In this document: piece by piece, positions 43,289 to 52,222 of the stretch
Layout of the letters: the number at the start of each line of letters is the position of its first letter
Position numbering within the stretch: the stretch's first letter is position 1
Source: Elusimicrobia bacterium HGW-Elusimicrobia-1
Lineage (GTDB): Bacteria; Elusimicrobiota; Endomicrobiia; PHAN01
Direction of reading: 5' to 3'
Assembly: GCA_002841695.1 (NCBI GenBank)
Contig: PHAN01000001.1
Span: 62,001-126,000, forward strand
Length of the DNA: 64,000 nucleotides
Translations under genes and position numbers: made by a program
The notes under the pieces: generated by a model
What the model was told of the DNA's origin: nothing
The model's input: the letters and a program-made list of their open reading frames with translations, nothing else
Database searches by the model: none

Positions 43289-44898
43289 TGAAGATAAAAC
43301 TTTACGATACCACATTAAGAGACGGCTCTCAGAGCGCGTCGGTTTCTTTTACCGTCGACGACAAACTTAAAATCGCCCGCCGGCTGAGTTCCTTCGGCAT
43401 TGACTACATAGAGGGCGGATGGCCCGGCTCAAACACGACCGACGAGGAATTCTTTCGCGTCGCGTCGCGCATGGCCGATATCCGTCCGCGGCTTGTCGCG
43501 TTCGGTTCGACCAGATATAAACGCAACAAGGCCTCCGCCGACCCTAATCTTGTCGCGCTGGTAAAATCCGGAGCGCCCACGGCCGCGATTTTCGGCAAAA
43601 CATGGGATCTGCACGTGACTTGCGCCCTGCGCACTACGCTCGACGAGAATCTTAAAATGATAGAAGACAGCGTAGCGTTCGTTCGTTCAAAGGGTATGGG
43701 TGTTGTCTACGACGCTGAGCATTTTTTCGACGGCTACAAGGCCAATCGCGCTTACGCTCTCGCCACAATAACCCGCGCCGTCTCCGCCGGCGCCTTCAAC
43801 ATAACGCTTTGCGACACCAACGGCGGGACACTGCCGGACGAAATATCCGAAATTCTCTCGGAAGTAATGGCGCATCTAAAAAATATTCCGCTTTCGGCCC
43901 TGACGGGAAAGAAACTTCCGTCCGTCGGTATACACGCCCACAACGACGCCGGCTGCGGCGCGGCCAACTCCATAGTCGCCGTGGAATCCGGAGCCGTGCT
44001 CGTGCAGGGAACCATAAACGGCATAGGCGAAAGATGCGGCAACGCCAATCTCTGCTCGATAATTCCGTCGCTCAACATAAAACTCGGACTCGATTCCGCC
44101 GTGTCCGCCTCGAAACTCAAAATGCTCACGGAGCTTTCACGCTATGTCGACGAGGTGATCAACAGGATGCCCGACGAAACGCAGCCCTATGTCGGCAGGA
44201 ATGCTTTCGCGCACAAGGGCGGAATCCACGTGTCCGCCGTGGAGAGACACTCGGCCACTTACGAACATATAGATCCTTCGGTCGTCGGAAATACTCGCAG
44301 AATAGTGGTTAGCGAACTCTCCGGAAAGTCCAACGTTCTGGCCAAGGCCAAGGAACTTAAATTCAATCTGGCCGCCGAAGACGTCCACGCGCGCGAACTC
44401 ATAGAAAACGTAAAGAAAAATGAAGCCGCGGGATACCAATACGAAGACGCGGACGGCTCTTTCGCTCTTCTGGTGCTTAAAACAACCGGCAAGTATAAGC
44501 CGTTCTTCCGTCTGAAAAGTTACCGGACAATCGTCGAAAGCGACAGAAACGGGCGCTTGACGACTGAAGCCACCGTCAAGCTGGAAGTCGACGGAAAATT
44601 AAAATATACCGTCGCCGAGGGCGATGGCCCCGTAAACGCGCTGGACCGCGCTCTGCACGAGTCGCTCGAAGAATTTTATCCGGGACTTAAAAAAGTGTCG
44701 CTCCGCGACTTTAAGGTCCGCGTGATAAATCCGACTTCGGGCACGGCGGCCGCTGTCAGGGTTTTTATAGAATCCGCCGACGAGCGCTCCGAGTGGGGCA
44801 CCGTGGGTGTTTCGGAAAACATAATCGAGGCGTCGTGGCTGGCTCTTTGCGACGCGCTGGAATATAAACTTTTCAAGGATTGGCGGAAAAAGCGGTGA
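43288..44898 (+). CDS. cimA: (R)-Citramalate synthase
   Basis: Condenses pyruvate with acetyl-CoA to citramalate, giving 2-oxobutyrate for isoleucine without threonine deaminase. The start LYDTTLRDGSQSASVSF, the early EGGWPGSN, and the metal motif HAHNDAGCG identify the CimA branch rather than LeuA. The C-terminal LeuA-type regulatory domain covers about 400-530. The length of 536 residues fits. The ilvD, ilvB and ilvN genes downstream complete the route. Homocitrate or isopropylmalate synthase is less likely. Confidence 0.92.
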   Translation: MKIKLYDTTLRDGSQSASVSFTVDDKLKIARRLSSFGIDYIEGGWPGSNTTDEEFFRVASRMADIRPRLVAFGSTRYKRNKASADPNLVALVKSGAPTAAIFGKTWDLHVTCALRTTLDENLKMIEDSVAFVRSKGMGVVYDAEHFFDGYKANRAYALATITRAVSAGAFNITLCDTNGGTLPDEISEILSEVMAHLKNIPLSALTGKKLPSVGIHAHNDAGCGAANSIVAVESGAVLVQGTINGIGERCGNANLCSIIPSLNIKLGLDSAVSASKLKMLTELSRYVDEVINRMPDETQPYVGRNAFAHKGGIHVSAVERHSATYEHIDPSVVGNTRRIVVSELSGKSNVLAKAKELKFNLAAEDVHARELIENVKKNEAAGYQYEDADGSFALLVLKTTGKYKPFFRLKSYRTIVESDRNGRLTTEATVKLEVDGKLKYTVAEGDGPVNALDRALHESLEEFYPGLKKVSLRDFKVRVINPTSGTAAAVRVFIESADERSEWGTVGVSENIIEASWLALCDALEYKLFKDWRKKR

Positions 44899-44905
44899 TA
44901 TGTCG

Positions 44906-45005
44906 AAAAATCCCCCTTTATCCCCCTTTGCAAAAGGGGGATAAAAAGCGGATGCAGCCGAGCCATTCTCCCCTCTTTTATAAAGAGGGGTCGGGGGAGA
45001 TTTTT
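44906..45005. repeat. aaatcccc-family palindromic repeat
   Basis: The ends are AAATCCCCC (44907) and GGGGGAGATTTTT (to 45005). Internal hairpins are CCCCCTTTGCAAAAGGGGG and CCCCTCTTTTATAAAGAGGGG in overlapping form. It is related to the copy at 22914-23073. It lies between cimA and the small membrane protein gene. Confidence 0.75.
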
Positions 45006-45022
45006 AATGAGGGAGCAAAAAT

Positions 45023-45382
45023 ATGAATCTCTCAAAAACGCACGTCAATATTGTGATACTTGAAATACTCCTTTTGGTCGCGGGGGTCACAGCGATACTG
45101 CTTAAAGAAGTAACGGCCAGAATCAACGTGAACATATTGCCCGAAATAAAAGCCGACGCGCCGGAAATTTCCGTCAAGGATATTATGCTTCCCTCTCATC
45201 AGAGTGTCGGCCGCGTCAGCGCGGAACAAAAGAAAAAGACCGTCGACGCGAAGGAAGTTACCATAGATCTGGGCGATACGCAGTCGGCTTCGCCTTCCGC
45301 CCCGCCGCCTGTAAAGGCGCCGGCAAAACCCAAGCGGGAAGACCGTCCGCAGTCGCAGGAATTTACTTTTGAACTTGAATGA
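45023..45382 (+). CDS. Small single-pass membrane protein, unknown
   Basis: The protein has 119 residues. One hydrophobic helix (about 8-28, VNIVILEILLLVAGVTAILL) is followed by a mainly acidic then Pro/Ala/Lys-rich tail (SASPSAPPPVKAPAKPKRED) ending FTFELE. No family is recognised. GAGGGAG precedes the start. It lies between cimA and ilvD on the same strand, 24 bases before ilvD, so it is probably cotranscribed with branched-chain genes, but nothing in the sequence links it to that pathway. Confidence 0.65.
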   Translation: MNLSKTHVNIVILEILLLVAGVTAILLKEVTARINVNILPEIKADAPEISVKDIMLPSHQSVGRVSAEQKKKTVDAKEVTIDLGDTQSASPSAPPPVKAPAKPKREDRPQSQEFTFELE

Positions 45383-45406
45383 GTTTGCCCGACGGAGGTT
45401 ACACAT

Positions 45407-47056
45407 ATGTTAAGCGATACCATTAAAAGAGGAATACAAAGAGCGCCCAACAGATGCCTGCTTTACGCGACCGGAATTTCTCCGAGCGATATTGGCAAGC
45501 CCTTTATCGGAATAGCGTCTTCGTTTACCGACCTGGTGCCCGGTCATACCCAGATGCGGGACCTCGAAAGATATATAGAGCGCGGAATCGCCGCCGGCGG
45601 CGGAGTGCCTTTTATTTTCGGCGTTCCGGCGATCTGCGACGGCATCGCGATGGGTCACGCGGGTATGCATTTTTCGCTTCCTTCAAGGGAAATCGTCGCC
45701 GATACCGTCGAAGTCGTGGCGCGCGCGCACGCTCTCGACGGCCTGGTGCTCCTTACAAATTGCGATAAAATCACTCCGGGTATGCTGATGGCCGCCGCCC
45801 GTCTGAACATTCCTTCGATAGTGGTAACGGCCGGCCCGATGATGACGGGAAGATACAAAGGCAAACGCCGGTCGCTCGTCAGAGACACATTTGAAGCGGT
45901 GGGCCTTGCTCAGGCCGGAAAACTTGCTCCCGAAGAAGTCGCCGCTCTTGAAATATCCGCCTGCCCCGGCGCGGGTTCGTGCCAGGGTCTCTACACCGCC
46001 AACACTATGGCCTGCCTGACCGAGGCGATGGGTATGTCGCTTGAGGGCTGCGGCTCGGCGCTGGCGGTATCGTCCAAAAAACGCCGCATAGCGTATGAAT
46101 CCGGCCAGAGAATCGTCCGGCTCGTCAGAGAAAACGTTACCCCGCGGCGGATACTCACGCACAACGCTTTCAAAAACGCGATAACCGTCGATATGGCGAT
46201 AGGCGGCTCGACGAACACGGTTCTTCATCTTCCCGCGATAGCCACGGAAGCGGGCGTGAAAATCGACCTTGAACTTTTCGATAAAATATCCCGCGTCACG
46301 CCGAATATTCTTAAACTCGAGCCCGCGGGCGACGACTATATGGAAGACCTCGAATACGCCGGCGGAGTGCCCGCGGTGCTTTCGGCGCTGAAGGGCAAAC
46401 TCGAATCGTCTCCGACGGTATCGGGCAAAAACATACTCGATATAGCCAAGAACGCCAAGATTCTCGACGCCGATGTCGTCCGCTCGAAGAATCCTTACTC
46501 GAAAGAAGGCGGCATAGCGATACTTTTCGGCAATCTGGCTCCGCTGGGTTCCGTAGTCAAGCAGTCGGCGGTTTCAGAAAAAGCGCGCAAGTTTACCGGC
46601 CGCGCCAGAGTATTTGAGTCGGAAGAACTTGCGATGAAGGCCGTATCCGAGAAGAAAATAAAGAAAGGCGACGTCGTGGTAATCCGCGGCGAAGGCCCCA
46701 AAGGCGGGCCGGGCATGAGAGAAATGCTCTCCGTTACCGCCGCGATAGTGGGGCAGGGTCTTTCGGATTCGGTTGCGCTTGTTACCGACGGAAGATTCTC
46801 CGGCGGAACGCGCGGTCCCTGCATAGGCCACGTAAGCCCCGAGGCCGCCGAAGGCGGACCCATCGCCATTGTGCGCGAGGGCGACACTATCGTAATAGAT
46901 ATTCCCGCAAGAAAAATAGATGTGCGTCTTACCGTATCGGAGATTAAAGTCAGAATGGCCACGCGGAAAGCGCCCCAGCCGAAATTCAAGTACGGCTATC
47001 TTTCCAGATACTCGAAACTTGTGACCAACGCCTCCACGGGCGCGATATTGAAGTAG
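45407..47056 (+). CDS. ilvD: Dihydroxy-acid dehydratase
   Basis: An iron-sulfur enzyme dehydrating dihydroxy acids in valine and isoleucine synthesis. Cluster and metal residues lie in [13 protein letters not shown] and [16 protein letters not shown]. Other signatures are [14 protein letters not shown] and [11 protein letters not shown]. The length of 549 residues is typical. GGAGGT precedes the start. Confidence 0.97.
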   Translation: MLSDTIKRGIQRAPNRCLLYATGISPSDIGKPFIGIASSFTDLVPGHTQMRDLERYIERGIAAGGGVPFIFGVPAICDGIAMGHAGMHFSLPSREIVADTVEVVARAHALDGLVLLTNCDKITPGMLMAAARLNIPSIVVTAGPMMTGRYKGKRRSLVRDTFEAVGLAQAGKLAPEEVAALEISACPGAGSCQGLYTANTMACLTEAMGMSLEGCGSALAVSSKKRRIAYESGQRIVRLVRENVTPRRILTHNAFKNAITVDMAIGGSTNTVLHLPAIATEAGVKIDLELFDKISRVTPNILKLEPAGDDYMEDLEYAGGVPAVLSALKGKLESSPTVSGKNILDIAKNAKILDADVVRSKNPYSKEGGIAILFGNLAPLGSVVKQSAVSEKARKFTGRARVFESEELAMKAVSEKKIKKGDVVVIRGEGPKGGPGMREMLSVTAAIVGQGLSDSVALVTDGRFSGGTRGPCIGHVSPEAAEGGPIAIVREGDTIVIDIPARKIDVRLTVSEIKVRMATRKAPQPKFKYGYLSRYSKLVTNASTGAILK

Positions 47057-47080
47057 GGCACGCGTTATAAAATATCGATT

Positions 47081-47153
47081 GTCATGCCCGTGAAAACGGG
47101 CATCCAGAGCGCAGGGTTGTTTGGGACTGGATTCCCGCTTCCGCGGGAATGAC
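47081..47153. repeat. gtcattcccg-family repeat pair
   Basis: GTCATGCCCG...CGGGCATCCAG (47081-47106) and CTGGATTCCCGC...GCGGGAATGAC (47127-47153) face each other. The second differs by one base from the 27-bp unit at 20615 and 49356. It lies between ilvD and ilvB. Confidence 0.8.
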
Positions 47154-47178
47154 GTATGAATGAAATGAGGAAACCACT

Positions 47179-48909
47179 ATGAAACTCACAGGCGCTCAGA
47201 TATTTGTCGAATCACTAAAAAAACTCGGGGTCGAAGTCGTTTTCGGCATACCGGGCGGGCAGGTTCTGCCGTTAATGGACGCGATTTATTCCGCGCCGTT
47301 TAAGTTCATACTGACCCGTCACGAGCAGGGCGCCGCCCATATGGCCGACGGCTACGCGCGTTCCTCGGGCAAGGTCGGAGTTTGCTTTGCCACCTCAGGT
47401 CCCGGCGCGACGAATCTTGTCACAGGGATCGCCAACGCCTATATGGACTCAATCCCGATGGTCGCTTTCACTGGACAGGTCGCAACGCACTTAATAGGCA
47501 ACGACGCTTTTCAGGAAGCCGACATCACCGGAATAACGCGGCCCATCGTAAAACATAACTATCTGGTCAAAAAAGTCGACGACCTTGCGCGCACCATAGC
47601 CGAGGCGTTTTACATTGCGTCCACCGGACGTCCGGGCCCGGTTCTCATAGACATTCCCGTCGACGTTCAGAGGGCCGAGACCGATTTTATCTGGCCGGAA
47701 AAACTTGAGATAAGGTCTTACAAGCCGCACACCGCGCCCAATTTCGCGCAGATTAAACGCGCGGCGGACGCCATAAACGCGAGCAAAAAACCCGTCATTT
47801 ACGCGGGCGGAGGCGTTGTCGCCTCGGGCGCGCACAAAGAACTTCTTAAACTTGCTTCGTCGGCGGGAATACCCGTAACGACCACGCTGATGGCGCACGG
47901 AGCATTTCCCACGTCGGACAAACTCTGGCTGGGAATGCTGGGTATGCACGGGACGTATGCCGCCAATCACGCTATGCAGAACGCCGATTTGATAATAGCC
48001 GTCGGTTCGCGGTTCGACGACAGGTGCACCGGGAAACTTTCGGGCTTCGCTCCGCGCGCGTCGAATATCATTCATATCGACATAGACCCGACTTCGATTT
48101 CAAAAACCGTCGCGGCTACCATTCCCATCGTCGCCGACGCAAAAAGCGCTCTCGCCGAACTCGTCAAGCACGTCAAGAAAAGCTCCCGCCCGTCGTGGAT
48201 TGCGACCATCGACGGCTGGAAGAAAAACTATCCGCTGAAATATAATTCGGACGACAAACTTCGCGGGCAATATGTCATTGAGACACTGAGCCGGCTCACC
48301 GGCGGCAAGGCCGTCGCGGTTACGGAAGTCGGACAGCACCAGATGTGGGCGGCGCAGTTTTACAGGCCGTCGTCGCCGCGGGGATTTTTGTCGTCGGGCG
48401 GGCTGGGCACAATGGGCTACGGATTTCCGGCGGCCATCGGCGCCAAAGTCGCCAATCCGTCGCAAAACGTTTTTGTCATAGCCGGCGACGGCTCCATACA
48501 GATGAACATACAGGAACTCGCCACGGCGGTTCTCAACGGCATAGACGTAAAAGTTCTCATACTCAACAATAATTATCTGGGAATGGTCCGACAGTGGCAG
48601 GAGATGTTCTACGGCAGAAGATATTCCTCCGTCTGCCTTCATAAAAACGTCGACTGTCCGACCGAGTGCGACAAACCCGGACGCAAGGGCTGTCCGCCGT
48701 ACACGCCCGATTTCGTCCGCCTTGCCGAGGCGTACGGGGCCAAGGGTATGCGCGTAACCAAAAAGAGCGAAGTCGAATCAGCGCTCAAAAAAATAGTCGC
48801 GTTGAAAGGCGTTGTCGTCGCCGAGTTTATAATCGAGCCGGAGGAAAACGTTCTTCCGATGGTTCCGGCCGGCGCCGCGCTCGACGAGATAATAACGAGT
48901 TTGGCGTGA
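47179..48909 (+). CDS. ilvB: Acetolactate synthase large subunit
   Basis: A TPP enzyme forming acetolactate and acetohydroxybutyrate. The activating Glu lies in RHEQGAAHMADGYAR. The TPP-binding region reads GDGSIQMNIQELATAV...NNNYLGMVRQWQE. The FAD region is GMHGTYAANHAM. The length of 576 residues is usual. The small subunit gene lies 525 bases downstream, separated by a GIY-YIG element. Confidence 0.97.
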   Translation: MKLTGAQIFVESLKKLGVEVVFGIPGGQVLPLMDAIYSAPFKFILTRHEQGAAHMADGYARSSGKVGVCFATSGPGATNLVTGIANAYMDSIPMVAFTGQVATHLIGNDAFQEADITGITRPIVKHNYLVKKVDDLARTIAEAFYIASTGRPGPVLIDIPVDVQRAETDFIWPEKLEIRSYKPHTAPNFAQIKRAADAINASKKPVIYAGGGVVASGAHKELLKLASSAGIPVTTTLMAHGAFPTSDKLWLGMLGMHGTYAANHAMQNADLIIAVGSRFDDRCTGKLSGFAPRASNIIHIDIDPTSISKTVAATIPIVADAKSALAELVKHVKKSSRPSWIATIDGWKKNYPLKYNSDDKLRGQYVIETLSRLTGGKAVAVTEVGQHQMWAAQFYRPSSPRGFLSSGGLGTMGYGFPAAIGAKVANPSQNVFVIAGDGSIQMNIQELATAVLNGIDVKVLILNNNYLGMVRQWQEMFYGRRYSSVCLHKNVDCPTECDKPGRKGCPPYTPDFVRLAEAYGAKGMRVTKKSEVESALKKIVALKGVVVAEFIIEPEENVLPMVPAGAALDEIITSLA

Positions 48910-48986
48910 GATTAGTTGTTTTTGTATGGCGTAAAATAGCCAAGCGGTACTTGGAAAGTAGATAGTGGGATGGTAATCTCACATGT

Positions 48987-49013
48987 GTCATTCCCGCGAA
49001 AGCGGGAATCCAG
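48987..49013. repeat. Left 27-bp terminal inverted repeat
   Basis: It is itself palindromic (TTCCCGCGAAAGCGGGAA core). It is a perfect reverse complement of 49356-49382 and of 20615-20641. Confidence 0.9.
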
Positions 49014-49046
49014 GGAGCGGACTTCGGCGAGAATAAAAAGTAAAGG

Positions 49047-49343
49047 ATGAAAAACTATTATGTTTATATTCTCAGTAGCAAACGCAACGGCGCTTTATAC
49101 ACAGGTGTTACTTCGGATATAATAAAAAGGGTTTATGAACACAAGCAAAGCGTAGTCGAAGGTTTTACAAAGAAATATAATGTTCATAGTCTTGTTTGGT
49201 ATGAAATACATGAATCCGCGGAATCGGCCATTATCAGAGAAAAACAGATAAAGAAATGGAAAAGGGATTGGAAGTTAAAACTGGTTGAAAAAGAAAATCC
49301 CCTGTGGATTGATTTGTATGAAACCATTTGTGGAGTATCTTAA
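49047..49343 (+). CDS. GIY-YIG nuclease-domain protein (UPF0213-like)
   Basis: The protein has 98 residues, essentially a bare GIY-YIG domain: YYVYILSSKRNGALYTGVTSD has the YVY and YTG motifs, the next helix carries Arg and His (IIKRVYEHK), and the catalytic Glu is likely in REKQIKKWKRDWK. Small members of this family are of unknown role. AAAGGA precedes the start. Its codon use is AT-richer than the neighbouring metabolic genes, which suggests transfer. It sits within 27-bp inverted repeats. Confidence 0.88.
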   Translation: MKNYYVYILSSKRNGALYTGVTSDIIKRVYEHKQSVVEGFTKKYNVHSLVWYEIHESAESAIIREKQIKKWKRDWKLKLVEKENPLWIDLYETICGVS

Positions 49344-49355
49344 ATCGTTTATAGC

Positions 49356-49382
49356 CTGGATTCCCGCTTTCGCGGGAATGAC
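49356..49382. repeat. Right 27-bp terminal inverted repeat
   Basis: A perfect reverse complement of 48987-49013 and identical to 20615-20641 in the same orientation. Confidence 0.9.
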
Positions 49383-49434
49383 GTCCGTGGCGAGGATAAC
49401 GATAATAATCGGCTGACTATAACAGGAGACACCA

Positions 49435-49917
49435 ATGAGACACACAATTTCGGTTCTTGTGGAAAACAAATTCGGAGTTCTGGCGCGTATTGCCACTCTT
49501 TTTGCGGCGCGCGGGTTCAATATTGACTCGCTGGCCGTCGGAGAAACCGAAAATGCCGACGTATCGCGTATGACCATCGTCGTGCGCGGCGACGACAGAA
49601 TACTCGAACAGGTCGAGAAGCAGCTCAATAAACTTGTCGATGTTATCAAGGTCAGCGATTTTCTGGAGGCGCCGCACATCGAGCGCGACCTGGCTCTTAT
49701 CAAAGTGAAAGTCGACAAATCCAACCGCTCCGAACTCCTGCAGATAGCCGACATTTTCCGCGCCAACATAGTGGACGTTTCCTCCGAGAGCGTGATAATA
49801 GAAGTCACGGGCGACGAAGACAAAATCGACGCGCTGATAAAATTACTCACCCCGTTCGGCATAAAAGAAATGGTGCGCACCGGCGTGGTGGCCATATCCC
49901 GCGGCGGCAAGAAATGA
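49435..49917 (+). CDS. ilvN: Acetolactate synthase small (regulatory) subunit
   Basis: The regulatory subunit that gives valine feedback to IlvB. The ACT domain starts HTISVLVENKFGVLARIATLFAARGFNIDSL (in overlapping form). The length of 160 residues is that of IlvH/IlvN of the long type. ACAGGAGACACC precedes the start. Its end overlaps the HD-GYP gene by ATGA. Confidence 0.96.
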   Translation: MRHTISVLVENKFGVLARIATLFAARGFNIDSLAVGETENADVSRMTIVVRGDDRILEQVEKQLNKLVDVIKVSDFLEAPHIERDLALIKVKVDKSNRSELLQIADIFRANIVDVSSESVIIEVTGDEDKIDALIKLLTPFGIKEMVRTGVVAISRGGKK

Positions 49918-50909
49918 TATTTCCGCATACTCCCCGCATACTGGTCGCCGAGGACGAAAAGGACTCCGCCAACGTTCTTAAAGAAATTTTATCGACGAGC
50001 GGATACGTCGTGGACGTGGCCTACGACGGCGAAGAAACCCTGGCTAAAATCACGGCCGCCTCCGCGCCGTCGCCATCCGGCCAAAACGGCGCGGGATACG
50101 ATATTCTTATCCTCGACATTTTTATGCCGCGCGTATCGGGCAGCGAAGTCCTCAAAATAGTCAAAGGCGACCCGCGCACCCGTCTTCTTCCCGTCATAAT
50201 GGTCACCGGTTTGGGCGAGGACAAGGACAAACTTGAAGCCATCGACGCCGGCTGCGACGACTTTCTGACCAAGCCGTTTAATTTTGCGGAACTTCTGGCC
50301 CGCGTGCGCTCGCTTCTTAAAATGAAGTTCGCGCTCGATTCTCTGGATTCGGCGGAAAACGTGATTTTCTCTCTGGCCCGCGCCATAGAAGCCAAGGACG
50401 CCTACACTCAGGGACATACCGAGCGCGTGAGCCAACTGGCCGTTCTGGTGGGCGAGCGCCTTAAACTCGGCGCCGAAGATACCGACGCGCTGTTTAAGGG
50501 CGGCATACTTCACGACATAGGAAAAATCGGCGTTCCCGACGGAGTTTTGAATAAACCCGGACGCCTCGATCCCGATGAGTTTAAGATAATCCAAACGCAT
50601 CCCGACATCGGCGCCCGTATCTGCGGCAAACTCAATTCCATCAAAAACGCCATCCCCGTCATAAGATATCATCACGAAAAACTCGACGGCACCGGCTATC
50701 CCGACGGCCTTGCGGGCGCCGCGGTTCCGGTTACCGCGCGCATTATGGCCATAGTCGACGTTTACGACGCTCTGACTTCCACAAGACCATACAGACCGGC
50801 CATGCCCAAAGCGCGCGCGCTTTCCATTCTCAACGAGGAGTCCGACCGCGGATGGTGGGACAAGGAAATCCTCGTCGAGTTCGCCGACATCGTAAATCCC
50901 ATGGCCTAA
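49914..50909 (+). CDS. Response regulator with HD-GYP domain
   Basis: The protein has 331 residues. The receiver domain (about 5-125) has the phosphoacceptor Asp in ILILDIFMPRVSG and the conserved KP in FLTKPFNF. The HD-GYP domain (about 145-331) has HTERVSQLA, HDIGKIGVPDGVLNKPG (as LHDIGKIGVP) and HHEKLDGTGYPDG, so cyclic-di-GMP hydrolysis is likely. It overlaps ilvN by four bases, an unexpected pairing. No sensor kinase is adjacent. Confidence 0.93.
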   Translation: MIFPHTPRILVAEDEKDSANVLKEILSTSGYVVDVAYDGEETLAKITAASAPSPSGQNGAGYDILILDIFMPRVSGSEVLKIVKGDPRTRLLPVIMVTGLGEDKDKLEAIDAGCDDFLTKPFNFAELLARVRSLLKMKFALDSLDSAENVIFSLARAIEAKDAYTQGHTERVSQLAVLVGERLKLGAEDTDALFKGGILHDIGKIGVPDGVLNKPGRLDPDEFKIIQTHPDIGARICGKLNSIKNAIPVIRYHHEKLDGTGYPDGLAGAAVPVTARIMAIVDVYDALTSTRPYRPAMPKARALSILNEESDRGWWDKEILVEFADIVNPMA

Positions 50910-50940
50910 AGAAATTTTTACGCCCCGCGCCGCCCAAAAT

Positions 50941-51615
50941 ATGAACGTCATTCCGGCTTTAAGCGCTTTCTTCGGGGGATTCGCGATGTTCTTCACCCCC
51001 TGCGTTCTGCCTCTTATACCCGTCTATCTCGTCTACATATCCGGTCTCACGCTGTCGGAACTTTCCGGCGGGGAGCGCGCGGGCCGGATGGCCGCTTTCA
51101 GACATTCCGTGTTTTTTGCCGCCGGTTTTACGACGGTTTTTTTTGTGCTGGGTTTAAGCGCCACCGCCGCGAGCGCGTTTTTATTCGACAATAAGGACAC
51201 CGTCAGAACCATCGGCGGCGCGCTTCTGGTCGTCTTGGGTTTTTTTGTGGCGGGATTTTGGCGGCCCCGCTTTCTTATGAACGACAAAAGATTCTTGGGC
51301 TCGGTAAAGCCCGCCGGATACGCGGGGTCGTTTTTCGTCGGAGCGGCTTTCGCGGGTGGTTGGAGTCCTTGCGTGGGGCCCGCGCTCGTAATGGTGCTTT
51401 CGCTGGCGGCGTCGCGCGATACGCTTTCCGTGGGAGCGGCTCTTCTTGCGCTTTTTTCCGTCGGACTGGCTCTGCCGTTTGTGCTTGCGGGGCTGTTTGC
51501 CTCAAAACTGATTCCGTTCATCGCAAAAATAAAACACCGCCTGAAATACGTCGAGACGGCGCTTGGTGTTCTGATAATGCTCACCGGCCTGGCGCTTATT
51601 TTCAGGATTATCTGA
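50941..51615 (+). CDS. ccdA: CcdA-family cytochrome c biogenesis / thiol-disulfide membrane protein
   Basis: The protein has 224 residues and about six membrane helices. The paired cysteine motifs are FTPCVLPLIPVYLVYISG and GWSPCVGPAL, as in CcdA and the membrane part of DsbD. It would pass electrons from cytoplasmic thioredoxin to exported thiol proteins. No thioredoxin-like or cytochrome gene is adjacent. A likely terminator follows. Confidence 0.88.
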   Translation: MNVIPALSAFFGGFAMFFTPCVLPLIPVYLVYISGLTLSELSGGERAGRMAAFRHSVFFAAGFTTVFFVLGLSATAASAFLFDNKDTVRTIGGALLVVLGFFVAGFWRPRFLMNDKRFLGSVKPAGYAGSFFVGAAFAGGWSPCVGPALVMVLSLAASRDTLSVGAALLALFSVGLALPFVLAGLFASKLIPFIAKIKHRLKYVETALGVLIMLTGLALIFRII

Positions 51616-51624
51616 CACGCCTCG

Positions 51625-51662
51625 CCGACGGCATTATCGTCGGAATATTTGGTTTGTTTTTG
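51625..51662 (+). terminator. Probable rho-independent terminator after ccdA
   Basis: Stem CCGACG (51625-51630) and CGTCGG (51638-51643) around a seven-base loop, followed by the T-rich run AATATTTGGTTTGTTTTTG. It separates ccdA from the ATPase operon. Confidence 0.5.
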
Positions 51663-51713
51663 TCGATTTGATATATAGAATACTGTTTAACGAAATTTAC
51701 GGAGGTATCTTTT

Positions 51714-52184
51714 ATGGAAGGTATAGTAATCGCATTATTGGGCGCGGCGCTTGCGGTCTTTATGGCAGGTTCGGGCTCGGCCATAGGAATAGGAACAGTG
51801 GGCGCGGCGGCCAACGGTCTTTTGAGCGAAGAGCCCGAAAAATTCGGCTCTATGTTTCTTTTGGTGGCGTTGCCCGGAACGCAGGGTATATACGGATTCG
51901 TCGTGGGCTTTCTCGTCCTTATAAAAGTGGGACTTATAGCCGGCAATCTGGCCGCGCTTACGGTTTCACAGGGATGGCAGATTTTCGCGGCCTGCCTGCC
52001 GATAGCTTTTGCCGGACTCATTTCGGCTATACACCAGGGGCGCGTTTGCGCGGCCGGTGTCGCCGTGGCTGCCAAACAGCCGTCGTCGATAATGAAGGCG
52101 CTGGTCTACGGCGTGCTCGTTGAAACATACGCGCTTATCGGCTTTGTGGCGTCGTTCTTCATCTTGAACGGAATAAAAATCTGA
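51714..52184 (+). CDS. V/A-type ATPase rotor subunit K (Na+-type binding site)
   Basis: A doubled proteolipid of 156 residues with four membrane helices. It aligns closely with Enterococcus hirae NtpK: the ion-binding residues L61, T64, Q65, Q110 and E139 of that protein correspond to L53, T56, Q57, Q108 and E137 here (LPGTQGIYGF, IHQGR, LVETYALIGF). All Na+ ligands are kept, so the enzyme probably moves sodium. It heads a K-E-C-F-A-B-D operon. GGAGG precedes the start, and a TAGAAT (51676-51681) may be its -10. Confidence 0.94.
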   Translation: MEGIVIALLGAALAVFMAGSGSAIGIGTVGAAANGLLSEEPEKFGSMFLLVALPGTQGIYGFVVGFLVLIKVGLIAGNLAALTVSQGWQIFAACLPIAFAGLISAIHQGRVCAAGVAVAAKQPSSIMKALVYGVLVETYALIGFVASFFILNGIKI

Positions 52185-52222
52185 CGGCATTTGCGCCGGA
52201 GTCATAATGCTCCGCTAAAAAT

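Larger units (their letters stand above)
48987..49382 (+). mobile_element. 396-bp element with 27-bp terminal inverted repeats carrying a GIY-YIG gene
   Basis: A 27-bp unit (GTCATTCCCGCG ... GGGAATCCAG) at 48987-49013 is repeated as a perfect inverted copy at 49356-49382. The interval holds a single GIY-YIG ORF and little else. It separates ilvB from ilvN, which are normally adjacent. No target duplication is obvious at the edges. The arrangement suggests a mobile unit or a nuclease captured between repeats. Confidence 0.6.

Noticed and set aside
48937-48949. tRNA D-arm-like stretch TAGCCAAGCGGTA after ilvB
   Set aside because: It matches the D-arm of several tRNAs, but no acceptor stem, anticodon stem or T-loop follows. 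It could be a tRNA-derived scar, but no complete tRNA or attachment site can be supported.
49047-49343. GIY-YIG gene considered as an intron homing endonuclease
   Set aside because: It is not inside an intron or within a host gene, and the protein is a bare domain without DNA-binding extensions. The repeat-flanked unit is a better description.
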